Source of the DNA: Bacteroidota bacterium
GTDB lineage: Bacteria; Bacteroidota; Bacteroidia; B-17B0; Aurantibacillaceae
Direction of reading: 5' to 3'
Assembly: GCA_016185125.1 (NCBI GenBank)
Contig: JACPOC010000022.1
Location: forward strand, 62,001 to 126,000
Length of the DNA stretch: 64,000 bases
This document shows, piece after piece, positions 45,074-54,161 of this stretch. Under the pieces are notes generated by a model, which worked only from the letters and a program-made list of their open reading frames with translations, was not told where the DNA came from and ran no database searches. Positions within the stretch are counted from its first letter, which is position 1. Every line of letters begins with the position of its first letter. The position numbers were made by a program, and so were the translations under genes.

Positions 45074-45691
45074 ATGAAAAAAAGTATCCAAGCAGTAATT
45101 ATTCTTTTAGTAGTGGGTTTTATATCAAACTCCTATGCTCAATCGTTTGCCAAGCAACAGATAGATATTAATTTTGGCGTGGGAATTGGAAATACATTTA
45201 TAAAATCCGGCGCTTCTAAAGTTCTTCCGGTCATCAGCACCTCTTTTGATTATGGAATTACGGATGCCATTAGCATTGGTGCTTATTTGGGATATTCAAA
45301 CGCCACCTATAATTTTAATGGCAGAAATTTTTGCCCTTCCGGAAATGGAAATGGTAACGCTTTTGGAAATTATTTTGATTATACAGATACTTATACATAT
45401 AAATTTTCAATAGTGGGTTTAAGAGGCGCGTATCACTTTGCCAAGTTTATTAACAGCGATAAAACAGATGTGTATTTAGGCGCTATGGCCGGAGCTAATC
45501 TGGTTCAATCTACTTATTCCACCAACGATCCTTGCGCAGAACACATAGCACTTCCGATTCAAAAATACAATGGATTTATCTACTCAGGTTATGCGGGTGT
45601 AAGATATAGATTTACTGAAAATATAGGAATTTTTGCAGAATTAGGTTACGGTATTTCTTACGCTACTTTAGGTATAAATTTTAAATTTTAA
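45074..45691 (+). CDS. Outer membrane beta-barrel protein
   Basis: A 205-residue protein with a clear signal peptide (MKKSIQAVIILLVVGFISNSYA, cleavage before QSFA). The mature part has alternating strands such as DAISIGAYLGYSNATYNF, GLRGAYHFAKFI and YSGYAGVRYRFTENIGIFAE, ending in a terminal Phe. It is of the size and type of eight-stranded OmpW/OmpX-like barrels of Bacteroidota. No substrate is evident. It is separated from the hairpin region by a terminator, so its own transcription start must lie within about 25 bases upstream or be reached by read-through. Confidence 0.85.
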   Translation: MKKSIQAVIILLVVGFISNSYAQSFAKQQIDINFGVGIGNTFIKSGASKVLPVISTSFDYGITDAISIGAYLGYSNATYNFNGRNFCPSGNGNGNAFGNYFDYTDTYTYKFSIVGLRGAYHFAKFINSDKTDVYLGAMAGANLVQSTYSTNDPCAEHIALPIQKYNGFIYSGYAGVRYRFTENIGIFAELGYGISYATLGINFKF

Positions 45692-45750
45692 TTTTTACAC
45701 TTATCCGTTAATGAACTTTGCATTTTGCACCGCATCGAACTGATTTTTTA

Positions 45751-45758
45751 TATATTTG
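45751..45758 (+). promoter_or_regulatory. Bacteroidota -7 element (TATATTTG) for the double-receiver gene
   Basis: TATATTTG matches TAnnTTTG. It covers the upstream ATG at 45756, so that ATG cannot be the start; the ATG at 45789 fits a transcript starting at about 45765. Confidence 0.5.
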
Positions 45759-45788
45759 TATGACCGTTATTTTAATCGGCATAATAAT

Positions 45789-46598
45789 ATGTTAAAACAT
45801 TCACGCATTTCGGTATTTATTGTAGAAGATAATAATCTGTACACTTATTTCCTTAATGATGCGCTTCAGGATGAAGGCGAATTTAACATCACCACTTTTG
45901 AAACCGCTACACAGTGCCTTGAATCTTTAGAGGATAAGCCCGATATTATTGTAATGGATTATTATCTGGAAGATGGTAAAACAGGCCTTGACTTTTTTAA
46001 AACCATACACAAAAAATATCCTAAACTTCCGGTTATTGTATTATCTGGTCAGGATGATGTGCAGGTGGCTGCAGACCTTATGGAGGCCGGCGTGCATGAA
46101 TATCTTCAGAAAAAAGATAAAGATGTGGTTGAAAAACTAAAAAAAGCTATTTTAGATATCAGCCACGAAAGGCATCATGAATATTTTGAAGAATTTTGGT
46201 CGAAAAAAGTAAAATCAAAAAGCATTTTTATTGTTGAAGATAATGCCACGTATGCAAAAGCGCTGGAGTTATTTTTAAAGAAAGCTTTTCCTGACAACAC
46301 CGATGTAAAAATATTTCCGGTAGGTGAAATAGCTTTAATGGAATTAGACAGGCGCAATCCAAGCATCGTTATAATGGATTATCATTTAGATGCACGCTAC
46401 TTCGATGCCGAGCCGGGCCTGGTTGCCATAAAAGATATTAAAGAAAAAAAGCCCGACACGCATATTATTTTATTAAGCGCGCAAGATGAAATTAGCGTGG
46501 CAGTAGAAGCCACCAAAACTTACCATTGCCATTACGTTAAAAAGGATGATCATTCCTTTGAAAAAATTGAGGCTTTTGTTCGAAGTGTGTGGCCTTAA
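45789..46598 (+). CDS. Protein with two response-regulator receiver domains and no output domain
   Basis: A 269-residue protein with two full receiver domains, about residues 5-125 and 150-265. Each has the acidic pair (EDN), the phospho-acceptor Asp (IVMDYYLEDG; VIMDYHLDAR), the Ser in LSGQD or LSAQD and the conserved Lys (QKKD; VKKDD). No DNA-binding, HPt or kinase domain is present, and no partner kinase is nearby. It may be a phosphate sink or relay, or act by protein contact. Start ATG at 45789 is preferred over 45756 because a -7 box covers the latter and the receiver fold begins at once. Confidence 0.87.
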   Translation: MLKHSRISVFIVEDNNLYTYFLNDALQDEGEFNITTFETATQCLESLEDKPDIIVMDYYLEDGKTGLDFFKTIHKKYPKLPVIVLSGQDDVQVAADLMEAGVHEYLQKKDKDVVEKLKKAILDISHERHHEYFEEFWSKKVKSKSIFIVEDNATYAKALELFLKKAFPDNTDVKIFPVGEIALMELDRRNPSIVIMDYHLDARYFDAEPGLVAIKDIKEKKPDTHIILLSAQDEISVAVEATKTYHCHYVKKDDHSFEKIEAFVRSVWP

Positions 46599-46722
46599 AA
46601 CCTCAAATTGCGATTATTCCCATTATTAAAGCACTCTCTTTTTCTAGCCGGAAGGCTTTTCAAAGTTTTCATTTTTTGGCATCATTTTTTAATGCTAATG
46701 ATAAACCAATAAACTTTATAAC

Positions 46723-47016
46723 ATGAAAAAATTAATTTTACTTTTCGCCTCAACGCTATTTGCTTTTAGTCTTGCAGCAGCAAATCCAATTTTTAAGAAC
46801 AACAACGGCGATGATAAATGCACGTATTGCTGTCCAAAATGTAAAAAATGCGAATCTAAGGAAGGCGATTGTGCTAAAGACAAATGCGCCATGGTAAAAA
46901 GCGGCACTTATTGTTGTACAAAAGATATGACCACCAGTGAAGTAGAGGCAAAATGCCCAAAGTGCCACAACGACATGAAAAAGGTTGAATGTAAAAAAGC
47001 GGACACTAAAAAATAA
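46723..47016 (+). CDS. Small exported Cys-rich protein, possible heavy-metal binder
   Basis: A 97-residue protein with a signal peptide (LILLFASTLFAFSLAAA) and a mature part with twelve Cys in pairs such as CTYCCPKCKKC and CPKCHNDM. The AKCPKCHNDMKKVE end resembles part of the heavy-metal-binding domain that contains CPKCGMDL. It probably binds metal ions or holds disulfides in the periplasm. It is flanked by 124 bases upstream and a strong terminator downstream. The role is inferred from composition. Confidence 0.75.
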   Translation: MKKLILLFASTLFAFSLAAANPIFKNNNGDDKCTYCCPKCKKCESKEGDCAKDKCAMVKSGTYCCTKDMTTSEVEAKCPKCHNDMKKVECKKADTKK

Positions 47017-47033
47017 CGTTTTGATAAAAAATT

Positions 47034-47065
47034 AAAAGCTTCCGATATATTTCGGGAGCTTTTTT
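47034..47065. terminator. Bidirectional rho-independent terminator
   Basis: A 12-bp stem (47034-47045 with 47052-47063, one G-T wobble) has T on the plus strand and an A tract on the other side, so it can stop the Cys-rich gene and the convergent helicase gene at 47079. Confidence 0.85.
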
Positions 47066-47078
47066 GCATTACATAAAT

Positions 47079-48224
47079 TCAATATCCTTTTAAATCAATA
47101 GAAGCACTTTCCTGAACAGTTACTTGCTTCTTCATCTTTTTTTGAATGATCTTAAAATGATGCTCCTCATCAGCACTTATCAGCGAAATAGCCTCTCCCG
47201 GAGATTCGGCGCGGCCTGTTCTTCCTATGCGATGAATATAATCTTTAGGAGAACGCGGAAGCTCATAATTGATTACGCAGGGTAAAAATTTAATATCAAT
47301 ACCGCGGGCCATTAAATCGGTGGCTACCAACACACGTAATTTTCCCGATTTAAATTTACTGAGCGCTTCTGTTCTGGCACCCTGACTTTTTTTACTATGA
47401 ATAGCGGAAGCATCAATACCGTTTAAGCGAAGTTTATTGGCTACGGCATCGGCTTTAAAAACAGAGGAAGTAAACACCAATACTTGTTTAATGCCATTAT
47501 GTTTTATAAGATAACGCAGTAGCGGCCCTTTTCGCTCATCTTCCACCGCGTAAGCCATTTGATTTATGAGGTCGATATTTCCCGTTTGCTCATCTTCAAT
47601 TTTAATTATTAAGGGATCTTTTAGCAATAAAGCGGTGATGTTTGAAACATCTTCACTTAAAGTAGCAGAGAATAAAAGGTTTTGCCTTATAACCGGAAGC
47701 ATGGCAAAAATCGCTTTCATTTCATCCTTAAACCCCAAATTGAGCATTTTATCCGCCTCATCCAGTATTAAGGTTTTTACTTCAGATAATGATAAAGCTT
47801 TGGAAGCGATTAATTCCAACAAGCGGCCCGGAGTAGCTATTAAAACTTCAACGCCCTGCATACGCATCATTTGCGGGTTAATGGAAACCCCGCCATACAC
47901 CGGAAGAATATTTATACGCCTCGCTAAATTATCGGCCAGCAATGTAAAAACTTCATTCACCTGCGCGGCCAATTCGCGCGTGGGAACTAAAACCAAAACC
48001 CGAATGTGCCGGTTTTGCAGGGGCGTTTGATGCTGAATTTTTTCGAGAACGGGCAGTGCAAAAGAGGCTGTTTTTCCTGATCCGGTGGGCGCAATGGCTA
48101 ATATATCTTTTCCAAGTAAAATTGGCGGAATAGCTTTTTCCTGAATGGGATAAGGTTGAGTAAATCCGTGTTCAGATAAGGTTTTTAATACAGAGGAAGA
48201 GAGACCAAGGTGGGAAAACGACAT
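47079..48224 (-). CDS. DEAD-box ATP-dependent RNA helicase (RhlE-like)
   Basis: A 381-residue helicase with the motifs in order: GFTQPYPIQ (Q motif), APTGSGKTASFALPVL (motif I), PTRELAAQV (Ia), TPGRLLELI (Ib), LDEADKML (II), FSATL (III), TDLMARGIDI (V) and HRIGRTGR (VI). There is only a short tail after the core, which favours an RhlE-type protein over DeaD/CsdA. It remodels RNA in ribosome assembly or RNA decay. The plus-strand gene ahead is convergent, with a shared terminator. A minus-strand -7 box (TATATTTG) lies close to the start. Confidence 0.94.
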   Translation of the reverse strand: MSFSHLGLSSSVLKTLSEHGFTQPYPIQEKAIPPILLGKDILAIAPTGSGKTASFALPVLEKIQHQTPLQNRHIRVLVLVPTRELAAQVNEVFTLLADNLARRINILPVYGGVSINPQMMRMQGVEVLIATPGRLLELIASKALSLSEVKTLILDEADKMLNLGFKDEMKAIFAMLPVIRQNLLFSATLSEDVSNITALLLKDPLIIKIEDEQTGNIDLINQMAYAVEDERKGPLLRYLIKHNGIKQVLVFTSSVFKADAVANKLRLNGIDASAIHSKKSQGARTEALSKFKSGKLRVLVATDLMARGIDIKFLPCVINYELPRSPKDYIHRIGRTGRAESPGEAISLISADEEHHFKIIQKKMKKQVTVQESASIDLKGY

Positions 48225-48231
48225 TTTTATT

Positions 48232-48239
48232 CAAATATA
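48232..48239 (-). promoter_or_regulatory. Minus-strand -7 element (TATATTTG) for the helicase gene
   Basis: On the minus strand TATATTTG fits TAnnTTTG and ends 7 bases before the helicase ATG at 48224, implying an almost leaderless transcript. Confidence 0.45.
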
Positions 48240-48480
48240 AACAAAAGCAAAGTTTATATGGAATGCTTTGTTAATCTATTAATTTGTAAAAAAAGGTTAA
48301 AAAAATAAATTTTAATAATTTTGTGTAACATATTGATAATTAAATGGTTGATTAACATTAAATTTTATTGCCATTATTGAAAAGTGATGTTTATAGCTGA
48401 AAAGGCATTTTGTGAAGTTGATTAAAATGGCATGGCAAGAATGTTGTGTAGTTAATAATAAGAACTTTAAAAATAAAAAT

Positions 48481-48777
48481 ATGAAAATAGCGATGAAATA
48501 TTTATTGATTTTTTGTTTGTTTTTCGGACTCAAATCAATAGCGCAACAACCGGGCGACTCAAGAGTAATGGCAAGTAAAAACTCAATAAAGGGGCGTAGC
48601 GAATTAAAAAAAGAAAATAATGTTAAGAACCGGAGCAGAAAAAACGCTAAAAATCAAGAACGGGCGGCATTTAAGAAAAGCCCTTTGAATAAAAATTTTA
48701 ACTTAGGTAAAAAGTCAAAAAAACATATGAAAAAGAGCAAGGAAAAGAAACCTAAAAACGATGAGCCAAAGAGTTAA
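48481..48777 (+). CDS. Small very basic exported protein, unknown
   Basis: The ATG at 48481 gives a signal peptide (MKIAMKYLLIFCLFFGLKSI, cleavage near AQQ). A longer reading from 48412 adds 23 residues ahead of the signal and is rejected. The mature roughly 77 residues are about one-third Lys and Arg with few hydrophobic residues, probably disordered. It could bind anionic surface glycans or nucleic acid outside the cytoplasm; I see no domain. It is convergent with the large adhesin gene, whose stop is 9 bases after its own. Confidence 0.6.
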   Translation: MKIAMKYLLIFCLFFGLKSIAQQPGDSRVMASKNSIKGRSELKKENNVKNRSRKNAKNQERAAFKKSPLNKNFNLGKKSKKHMKKSKEKKPKNDEPKS

Positions 48778-48785
48778 TGGTGTGC

Positions 48786-51700
48786 TTATTTAACCGGAAG
48801 CTTAATAACCCGGCGTTGATTGCCGGAGGTGATGGTCATTAAGTAAACCCCTGCCGAAAACTCTTGTAAATTTACAGGCAGTTGAATGTGCTGCGATGTT
48901 AAAGTGCCGTAATCTTTTAAAAGCCTGCCCTGCAAATCCATTAACTGAAAAGTGCTGCTAACTTCAACCGTAGAAAGTTGTTCAAACACAAACTCATTAT
49001 TGCCTGATGTTTTTACTATTAAACCCGAAGTATTCATTCCGTTAGAGCCAATTGAAGTGGGATTAGCCAATACAGTAATAACTTTTTTTGCGGTATCAGT
49101 GCAACCCGAGCTGCTCCACGATACAAGAGTTATGGTATAAGTTCCGGGATTAAAATAATTGTAAATAGGAGAAACATTTGTTGAAGTTCCTGCGCCATCC
49201 CCAAAATTCCATAAGTAACTAACGGCTCCCGTAGTAGTATTGTTAAACATTATGTACACCGATTGATTAAGATCAAGCGTATCAATTGAATTGAACTGGG
49301 CAAAAGAAGTGGTTTGCGGCGTTATCTGAAACGATAGATTATTATTGTCACACATTCCTACCGAATTTATTTCAAGATCAAAATTACCACCGCCCAAATT
49401 ATTCAAGGTATCGGCCGAAAATTTATTTAAAGAAGTTTTAACCGGTATTCCGTTTGAAGTCCAATAGTAATTCCATGGGCCGGGAGTAATTCCTGCAGCA
49501 ATAATTTCTCCGTTATTAAGTAATTGGCAGGAAGGATTATTAACCATAGAACTAACCGGTAAAGGATTAATAGTAATGTTCAAATTAAACCTTGCAACTG
49601 TCGTGGTGTCGGCTAAATTAAATACATATGAATTTGTTTTAAGATTGGTGGTTGTGTTTAAAAACTTATCATATAAATTAATGCAGGCGCCATTGGGAAA
49701 TGTGCTTAAGTTGGAGGCACTTAAAGTGTAGGTTCCGGTATAGCCTGTTAAAGCTTTTAGAGGGATTGAAAAATTTCCAGTAATGGGCGCAACTGCATTT
49801 ATCTGAAATTGCGAAGGCCCTTTTTCTAAAGCTACGAAAGGTGCAAAAGGATCTTGGCCTCTCATTTTATATGAATCGTAAGCTTCATCAAAATAATCAT
49901 TGGCAAACGTTTGCAGGTATAAAACAGTTTCATCGTTAAATCCATTTACGCCATTTAAATTAATTCTTAATAAACAGAGATTAGCAGAGGTGCTTGCTGA
50001 GGTTTTTAAGTAAGTAGGATTTCCGGCAACTTTATTAGATTCCACAGCGTTAAGTGAGGTGGCTCCCGTTGAATGCACATAAAAACCCTGGCTCATGGGA
50101 ATGGTATTGCCCACGCCACCCGAGCCAACCGCAGGACTGCTTACTCCATTAACATACGACGCAAAACCTCCTGCTCCGGCATTTAAATCGGCATTGTAAA
50201 CATATACCGCGTTATCAATATTTGGGGTGATGCCTTTTAAAGCAGTCCAACTTATGGCAGATGGATAAGGGTTGGTGATAAGGTTCCAGCCATCATCAGG
50301 TGGAGAGCCAAAATTGGTGTATTTAAGAGGAATAGCAGTGTTTAGTTTATTCACTGTTCCTGTTACATCTATTGTAATGTTACTTGTAGTAAACTGGCCA
50401 TCGCCAAAATATACCCAGTAACCTTTATTAGGGGTAATAGGATCATTAATAGTATTTATTGGAATATAAGAAGCAGGCGCATCGTACAAGCCCGGCAATG
50501 CTTCATCATAGGTGTAAATGGATAAAAATCCTCCCGCACTTCCATCAGGGCAGGTGGGGCAACTAATGGGCATATCATCGTCCCAATCGTTATAAGTTAG
50601 TGCAGAAGAAATGGGTGTGCCCATTAAGGCCCAGCCCGTTGTTCCTCCGGGGGCATATCTTTGAACGGTAACATTGCCTAATATATTACCCGAGCCTGTA
50701 ATTTCAGCTATTCGCGCTGTTGCCGTTGCGGTAGATATCATAGTAAAAACCTGCGCATTTGTATTAAAAACGCCTGTGGTTAAAGTTCCCAATAAATTTT
50801 CTGCTCCGGTTAAAGAAGCGCCTGCCGGATTTCCAAGAGTAATGTCGTTAAAATTGGTGATGCTTGATCCGCCAAGGGTTTGTGCGGTGGTGCCGTTAAA
50901 ATAAACGAGTCCCAACCTTGCGTTAAAAGTTCCATTATTAATATAATTGCCTTTAACGGTTAGCCTATTGTTGGCAGCACTTACATCTACTGAGGCTCCG
51001 GCGCTTACAGAAAAATTTCCATTGGTTGTAACAGCGGTTGAAAACGTTTTTACTCCGCTTCCGCTAAATAATAAATGATTAAAAATTTCGCCGCCGGTGG
51101 AAGCGATTGCCTGTGCTGTATTTGAATTAAAAGTTACGCTTACGGTTCCGGGAACAAAACTTCCGCTGCTTCGGGTCCAATTCCCTCCAAGTGAAATGCC
51201 AAAATTATTGGTATTTAAAGTACCTGAATTAATTGCCACATTTCCAATAACGCTTAATGAGTTTGTATTTAACCGCGCCACAGCATTAACACTGTTAACA
51301 GAAAGATTGCCTATAAAATAATTGGTATTTATGTTTATGGTTGAAGCCGCCGGTGTTAGTGTGTTGCCAATTTGTAAAGTACCCCCGGTAACAGAGCCTG
51401 CTGTTACGGTGTTTACAAAGCCCAGATCTTGCGTGCCATTCCCGCCTTCTTTAGCAATAACCAATAAACCTGCGGACATATTAAATTTAGAACCCGCCCC
51501 AATTATTTGAAAAGGCGCAATAGTTTGGCTGGTAGATGCCGAAGTGGGTACTGTAAGCGTGCCCCCACTTATTGTTACATAGCATAAATTATTTATCCCG
51601 GAAGCATAATATTTACCTGCGATATTTAGCTGGCCTCCTGTAACCACCAGGTTTCCCCCGCTTGATAAAAGATCTTCGTCGGCAGCGTTACCTACATTTA

Positions 51701-53420
51701 AGGTGCCATTGGATACCGAAAGTTTACCCGTAAGGGTAATCCCTGCGCCTGTATTTAAAACCGCTGTAGCTGAATTTAGCCAAACCCCGGCAGTTTGAGG
51801 AATACTTGTTAGAGGGGTAAAAAGTGTTATTGATACTGAATTTACTGTTGATAATTTAAATGTACCGTTAGTAAGCGTTAAAAAATTTGCCGGAGCTGTA
51901 AAGGTAGTAGCGGTAATTTCCAACGTGTTATTTATGGAGTTACCCATATTCATATTAATCAGATTAAATCGGTTTAAAGTTGCGGTTCCGCTAATAACCT
52001 GGTTACCCGCTTTTATGAAATAAGTATTGCACAAACTTGTGAGGCTCGTATTCAAATCAATTGATCCGTTGTTGGTAATATTTCCTTTTGATATTAAAGA
52101 ATGGGTAAGGCCTGAAGTAGGAGCCACTCTGAAAACCGCGTTGGTATTTACCGTTATATTATTGTTTACAGTAAAAGAATTGGCTGCCCCCAAAAACTGA
52201 AGTGTGGCAGCGGTGCCTTGCCCCACAATAAGTGAGTTGCACTGTGCGGTAGAAGTAATGGAAACTAAATGTCCATTTGCTATGGTTACATCTTCGCCGG
52301 CTGTAGGAATGCTGGCTGGGCTCCAGGTGGTAGCGGCATTCCAATTGCCACTGGCTACTGAAGTTTTGGTGCCGGCTGCCGAAGTTGCCTGATTGCCCGT
52401 TAAGGGATCGCCAAGATAGCCATCCGTTACCGCGTGTAGTTTCCAAAAATAATTTGTGCCGGAGGTTAAGCCACTCACCATTGCTGAAGATGAATTTACC
52501 GCAACTTGTGACACAAAAGAATAGTTAATTCCATCGGTAGAATTGTAAATAACATACCCAACTTCGTTAGTGGCCCAATTAGGCCAATTAAGCGTTATGG
52601 CACTTGAAGATACAGCCGAAAACGATAGAAGCCCTGCGGTGGGAGTAGGAGCGGGTGGCGAAAAAACGTACTGTGAATTTGCAGCCGGCATAGCCGATAG
52701 ATTATTTTGAATAGTGTTATTTAATACCGTTCCATTTGCAGTTTGAAGCATTTTTAACTGAGCTGCGGTAGGGGCGACGGTTAAAGTGGCACTGTTAATA
52801 CCCATGCTGTATGAAAACATATTTGTGCCTGTTATCATAGTGCCGTAATTAATTAAAATAACACCGGTTTTTTCCACTAATTGCACCTGAAAATTTAGGC
52901 TCGGCGTGGCATTTAAGTACACCGCCATATTTATCCATTCTACGGTTAAGGTTCTGTTGGGGGCAGTGCCAGTTAACAAATATTTAATACTGTTTCCCAA
53001 GGCCTCTGTTCCGCCTTGCGCTGTTAAGTCGTCGTAAAAAGGGGCAATGGCTGGGCGGGTGGCATTGGCCATATTTGCATTCGTAAAGGCGGTATTGTTA
53101 AATCCGAAAGCATCCGGCACCGGCCCGCCATCATCGGTAGAATTTGAAAAATCCATAAAGCCATTAGTGGAAACGCTAAATTGAGAATAACGCGTACCGT
53201 TATACCAAAAATCAAAACCAATATCTGTAAAATCAGAACGGTTGTCATCTTGGGCGTATGCCCCTAAATTCCTCCATGTACTAAAAGCGTTTCCGGTAGA
53301 ATTAATGCTCACATAAGTTGTGCCAATATTACGTACTGTAGAATAAGTGGCAATAGATTGCGTGATGCCGCTAAAAGGAATTAAAACAAAGATAAAATGA
53401 AATAATATTTTTTTTATCAT
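48786..53420 (-). CDS. Large T9SS type A-sorted adhesin with fibronectin III, beta-helix and PKD domains
   Basis: A 1544-residue protein with a signal ending SGITQ. Domains in order: an N-terminal beta-sandwich (about 20-255); a fibronectin III domain at about 260-350 (AITLNWPNWATNEVGYVIYN); a long repeated beta-helix-like region (about 355-960) with many NG/NN turns that starts with a NWNAATTWSPASIPTAGED motif; further Ig-like parts; a PKD domain at about 1395-1460 (YLWNFGDGAGTSTNVSPIYN); and a C-terminal T9SS type A sorting domain (LQGRLLKDYGTLTSQHIQLP). It should be a surface adhesin or glycan binder. No partner genes are adjacent. Confidence 0.9.
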   Translation of the reverse strand: MIKKILFHFIFVLIPFSGITQSIATYSTVRNIGTTYVSINSTGNAFSTWRNLGAYAQDDNRSDFTDIGFDFWYNGTRYSQFSVSTNGFMDFSNSTDDGGPVPDAFGFNNTAFTNANMANATRPAIAPFYDDLTAQGGTEALGNSIKYLLTGTAPNRTLTVEWINMAVYLNATPSLNFQVQLVEKTGVILINYGTMITGTNMFSYSMGINSATLTVAPTAAQLKMLQTANGTVLNNTIQNNLSAMPAANSQYVFSPPAPTPTAGLLSFSAVSSSAITLNWPNWATNEVGYVIYNSTDGINYSFVSQVAVNSSSAMVSGLTSGTNYFWKLHAVTDGYLGDPLTGNQATSAAGTKTSVASGNWNAATTWSPASIPTAGEDVTIANGHLVSITSTAQCNSLIVGQGTAATLQFLGAANSFTVNNNITVNTNAVFRVAPTSGLTHSLISKGNITNNGSIDLNTSLTSLCNTYFIKAGNQVISGTATLNRFNLINMNMGNSINNTLEITATTFTAPANFLTLTNGTFKLSTVNSVSITLFTPLTSIPQTAGVWLNSATAVLNTGAGITLTGKLSVSNGTLNVGNAADEDLLSSGGNLVVTGGQLNIAGKYYASGINNLCYVTISGGTLTVPTSASTSQTIAPFQIIGAGSKFNMSAGLLVIAKEGGNGTQDLGFVNTVTAGSVTGGTLQIGNTLTPAASTININTNYFIGNLSVNSVNAVARLNTNSLSVIGNVAINSGTLNTNNFGISLGGNWTRSSGSFVPGTVSVTFNSNTAQAIASTGGEIFNHLLFSGSGVKTFSTAVTTNGNFSVSAGASVDVSAANNRLTVKGNYINNGTFNARLGLVYFNGTTAQTLGGSSITNFNDITLGNPAGASLTGAENLLGTLTTGVFNTNAQVFTMISTATATARIAEITGSGNILGNVTVQRYAPGGTTGWALMGTPISSALTYNDWDDDMPISCPTCPDGSAGGFLSIYTYDEALPGLYDAPASYIPINTINDPITPNKGYWVYFGDGQFTTSNITIDVTGTVNKLNTAIPLKYTNFGSPPDDGWNLITNPYPSAISWTALKGITPNIDNAVYVYNADLNAGAGGFASYVNGVSSPAVGSGGVGNTIPMSQGFYVHSTGATSLNAVESNKVAGNPTYLKTSASTSANLCLLRINLNGVNGFNDETVLYLQTFANDYFDEAYDSYKMRGQDPFAPFVALEKGPSQFQINAVAPITGNFSIPLKALTGYTGTYTLSASNLSTFPNGACINLYDKFLNTTTNLKTNSYVFNLADTTTVARFNLNITINPLPVSSMVNNPSCQLLNNGEIIAAGITPGPWNYYWTSNGIPVKTSLNKFSADTLNNLGGGNFDLEINSVGMCDNNNLSFQITPQTTSFAQFNSIDTLDLNQSVYIMFNNTTTGAVSYLWNFGDGAGTSTNVSPIYNYFNPGTYTITLVSWSSSGCTDTAKKVITVLANPTSIGSNGMNTSGLIVKTSGNNEFVFEQLSTVEVSSTFQLMDLQGRLLKDYGTLTSQHIQLPVNLQEFSAGVYLMTITSGNQRRVIKLPVK

Positions 53421-53569
53421 TAATTGTATAAATCTTACATCTGAAAGTATTTATAAATTTAATGATATTTTTATGTTATAATGTTATTTTAAAAAAAAAA
53501 TTGTTAATTATTTTTGGTCTTATAATAAAGAATGTTTATGGGTTATATAAATGATTCCGTCGAAGTAAT

Positions 53570-54100
53570 TTACTTAAATTTATCTTTAATAATTTGCCAT
53601 AACACAATGCCCGTGCTTACAGCAATATTTAAAGAATGTTTAGTGCCTCCTTGCGGTATTTCAATTACATGATCGCATAAATCAACAACTTCCTGTTCTA
53701 CTCCGTAAACTTCATTGCCAAAAATTAAAGCCAAGGGAAAGTTGTTCCAGACAAAGTGATTAAGCAATGTGCTTCCTTGAGCCTGCTCTACGGCGCACAC
53801 GGTATAATTATTTTGTTTGAGGTGATCAACTGCCTCAAGAGTAGTTTTAAAAAAGTTCCAGTTTACCGAAGAGGTAGCCCCTAAAGCTGTTTTTTCAATC
53901 TCTTTGTTGGGAGGAGTTCCGGTAACACCGCATAAAAATATCTTTTCAATTAAAAAAGCATCTGCGGTTCTAAAAACAGAGCCTACGTTATTTAAACTTC
54001 TAATATTGTCCAGCACAATTACAATTTTATGTTTTTGGGCGCTTTTAAATTCTTCGTTGCTAAGGCGGTTAAGTTCTTCATTCTTTAGTTTTTTATTCAT
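53570..54100 (-). CDS. TrmH/SpoU-family RNA 2'-O-methyltransferase
   Basis: A 176-residue SPOUT methyltransferase. The three motifs are visible: LNNVGSVFRTADAF (motif 1), LALIFGNEVYGVEQEV (motif 2, AdoMet knot) and HVIEIPQGGTKHSLNIAVST (motif 3). It methylates a ribose 2'-OH in tRNA or rRNA; the exact target cannot be told from sequence. It lacks the N-terminal extension of TrmH, so it is probably a short SpoU-type enzyme. It is divergent from the mlaD-like gene. Confidence 0.93.
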   Translation of the reverse strand: MNKKLKNEELNRLSNEEFKSAQKHKIVIVLDNIRSLNNVGSVFRTADAFLIEKIFLCGVTGTPPNKEIEKTALGATSSVNWNFFKTTLEAVDHLKQNNYTVCAVEQAQGSTLLNHFVWNNFPLALIFGNEVYGVEQEVVDLCDHVIEIPQGGTKHSLNIAVSTGIVLWQIIKDKFK

Positions 54101-54161
54101 AAATGATTACACGTTAATTAATTAAAAATAGCTATATTTAAACCTTAAATTATCTCTTTTT

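Noticed and set aside
46646-46660. AGCC-GGAA-GGCT stem followed by T after the double-receiver gene
   Set aside because: The stem is just four base pairs; it could be a weak terminator but is too short to call.
51724-51739. TTACCC-GTAA-GGGTAA hairpin resembling the CCGTAA set
   Set aside because: It lies inside the coding frame of the 1544-residue adhesin, has a four-base loop rather than the CCGTAA hexaloop, and needs no special explanation.
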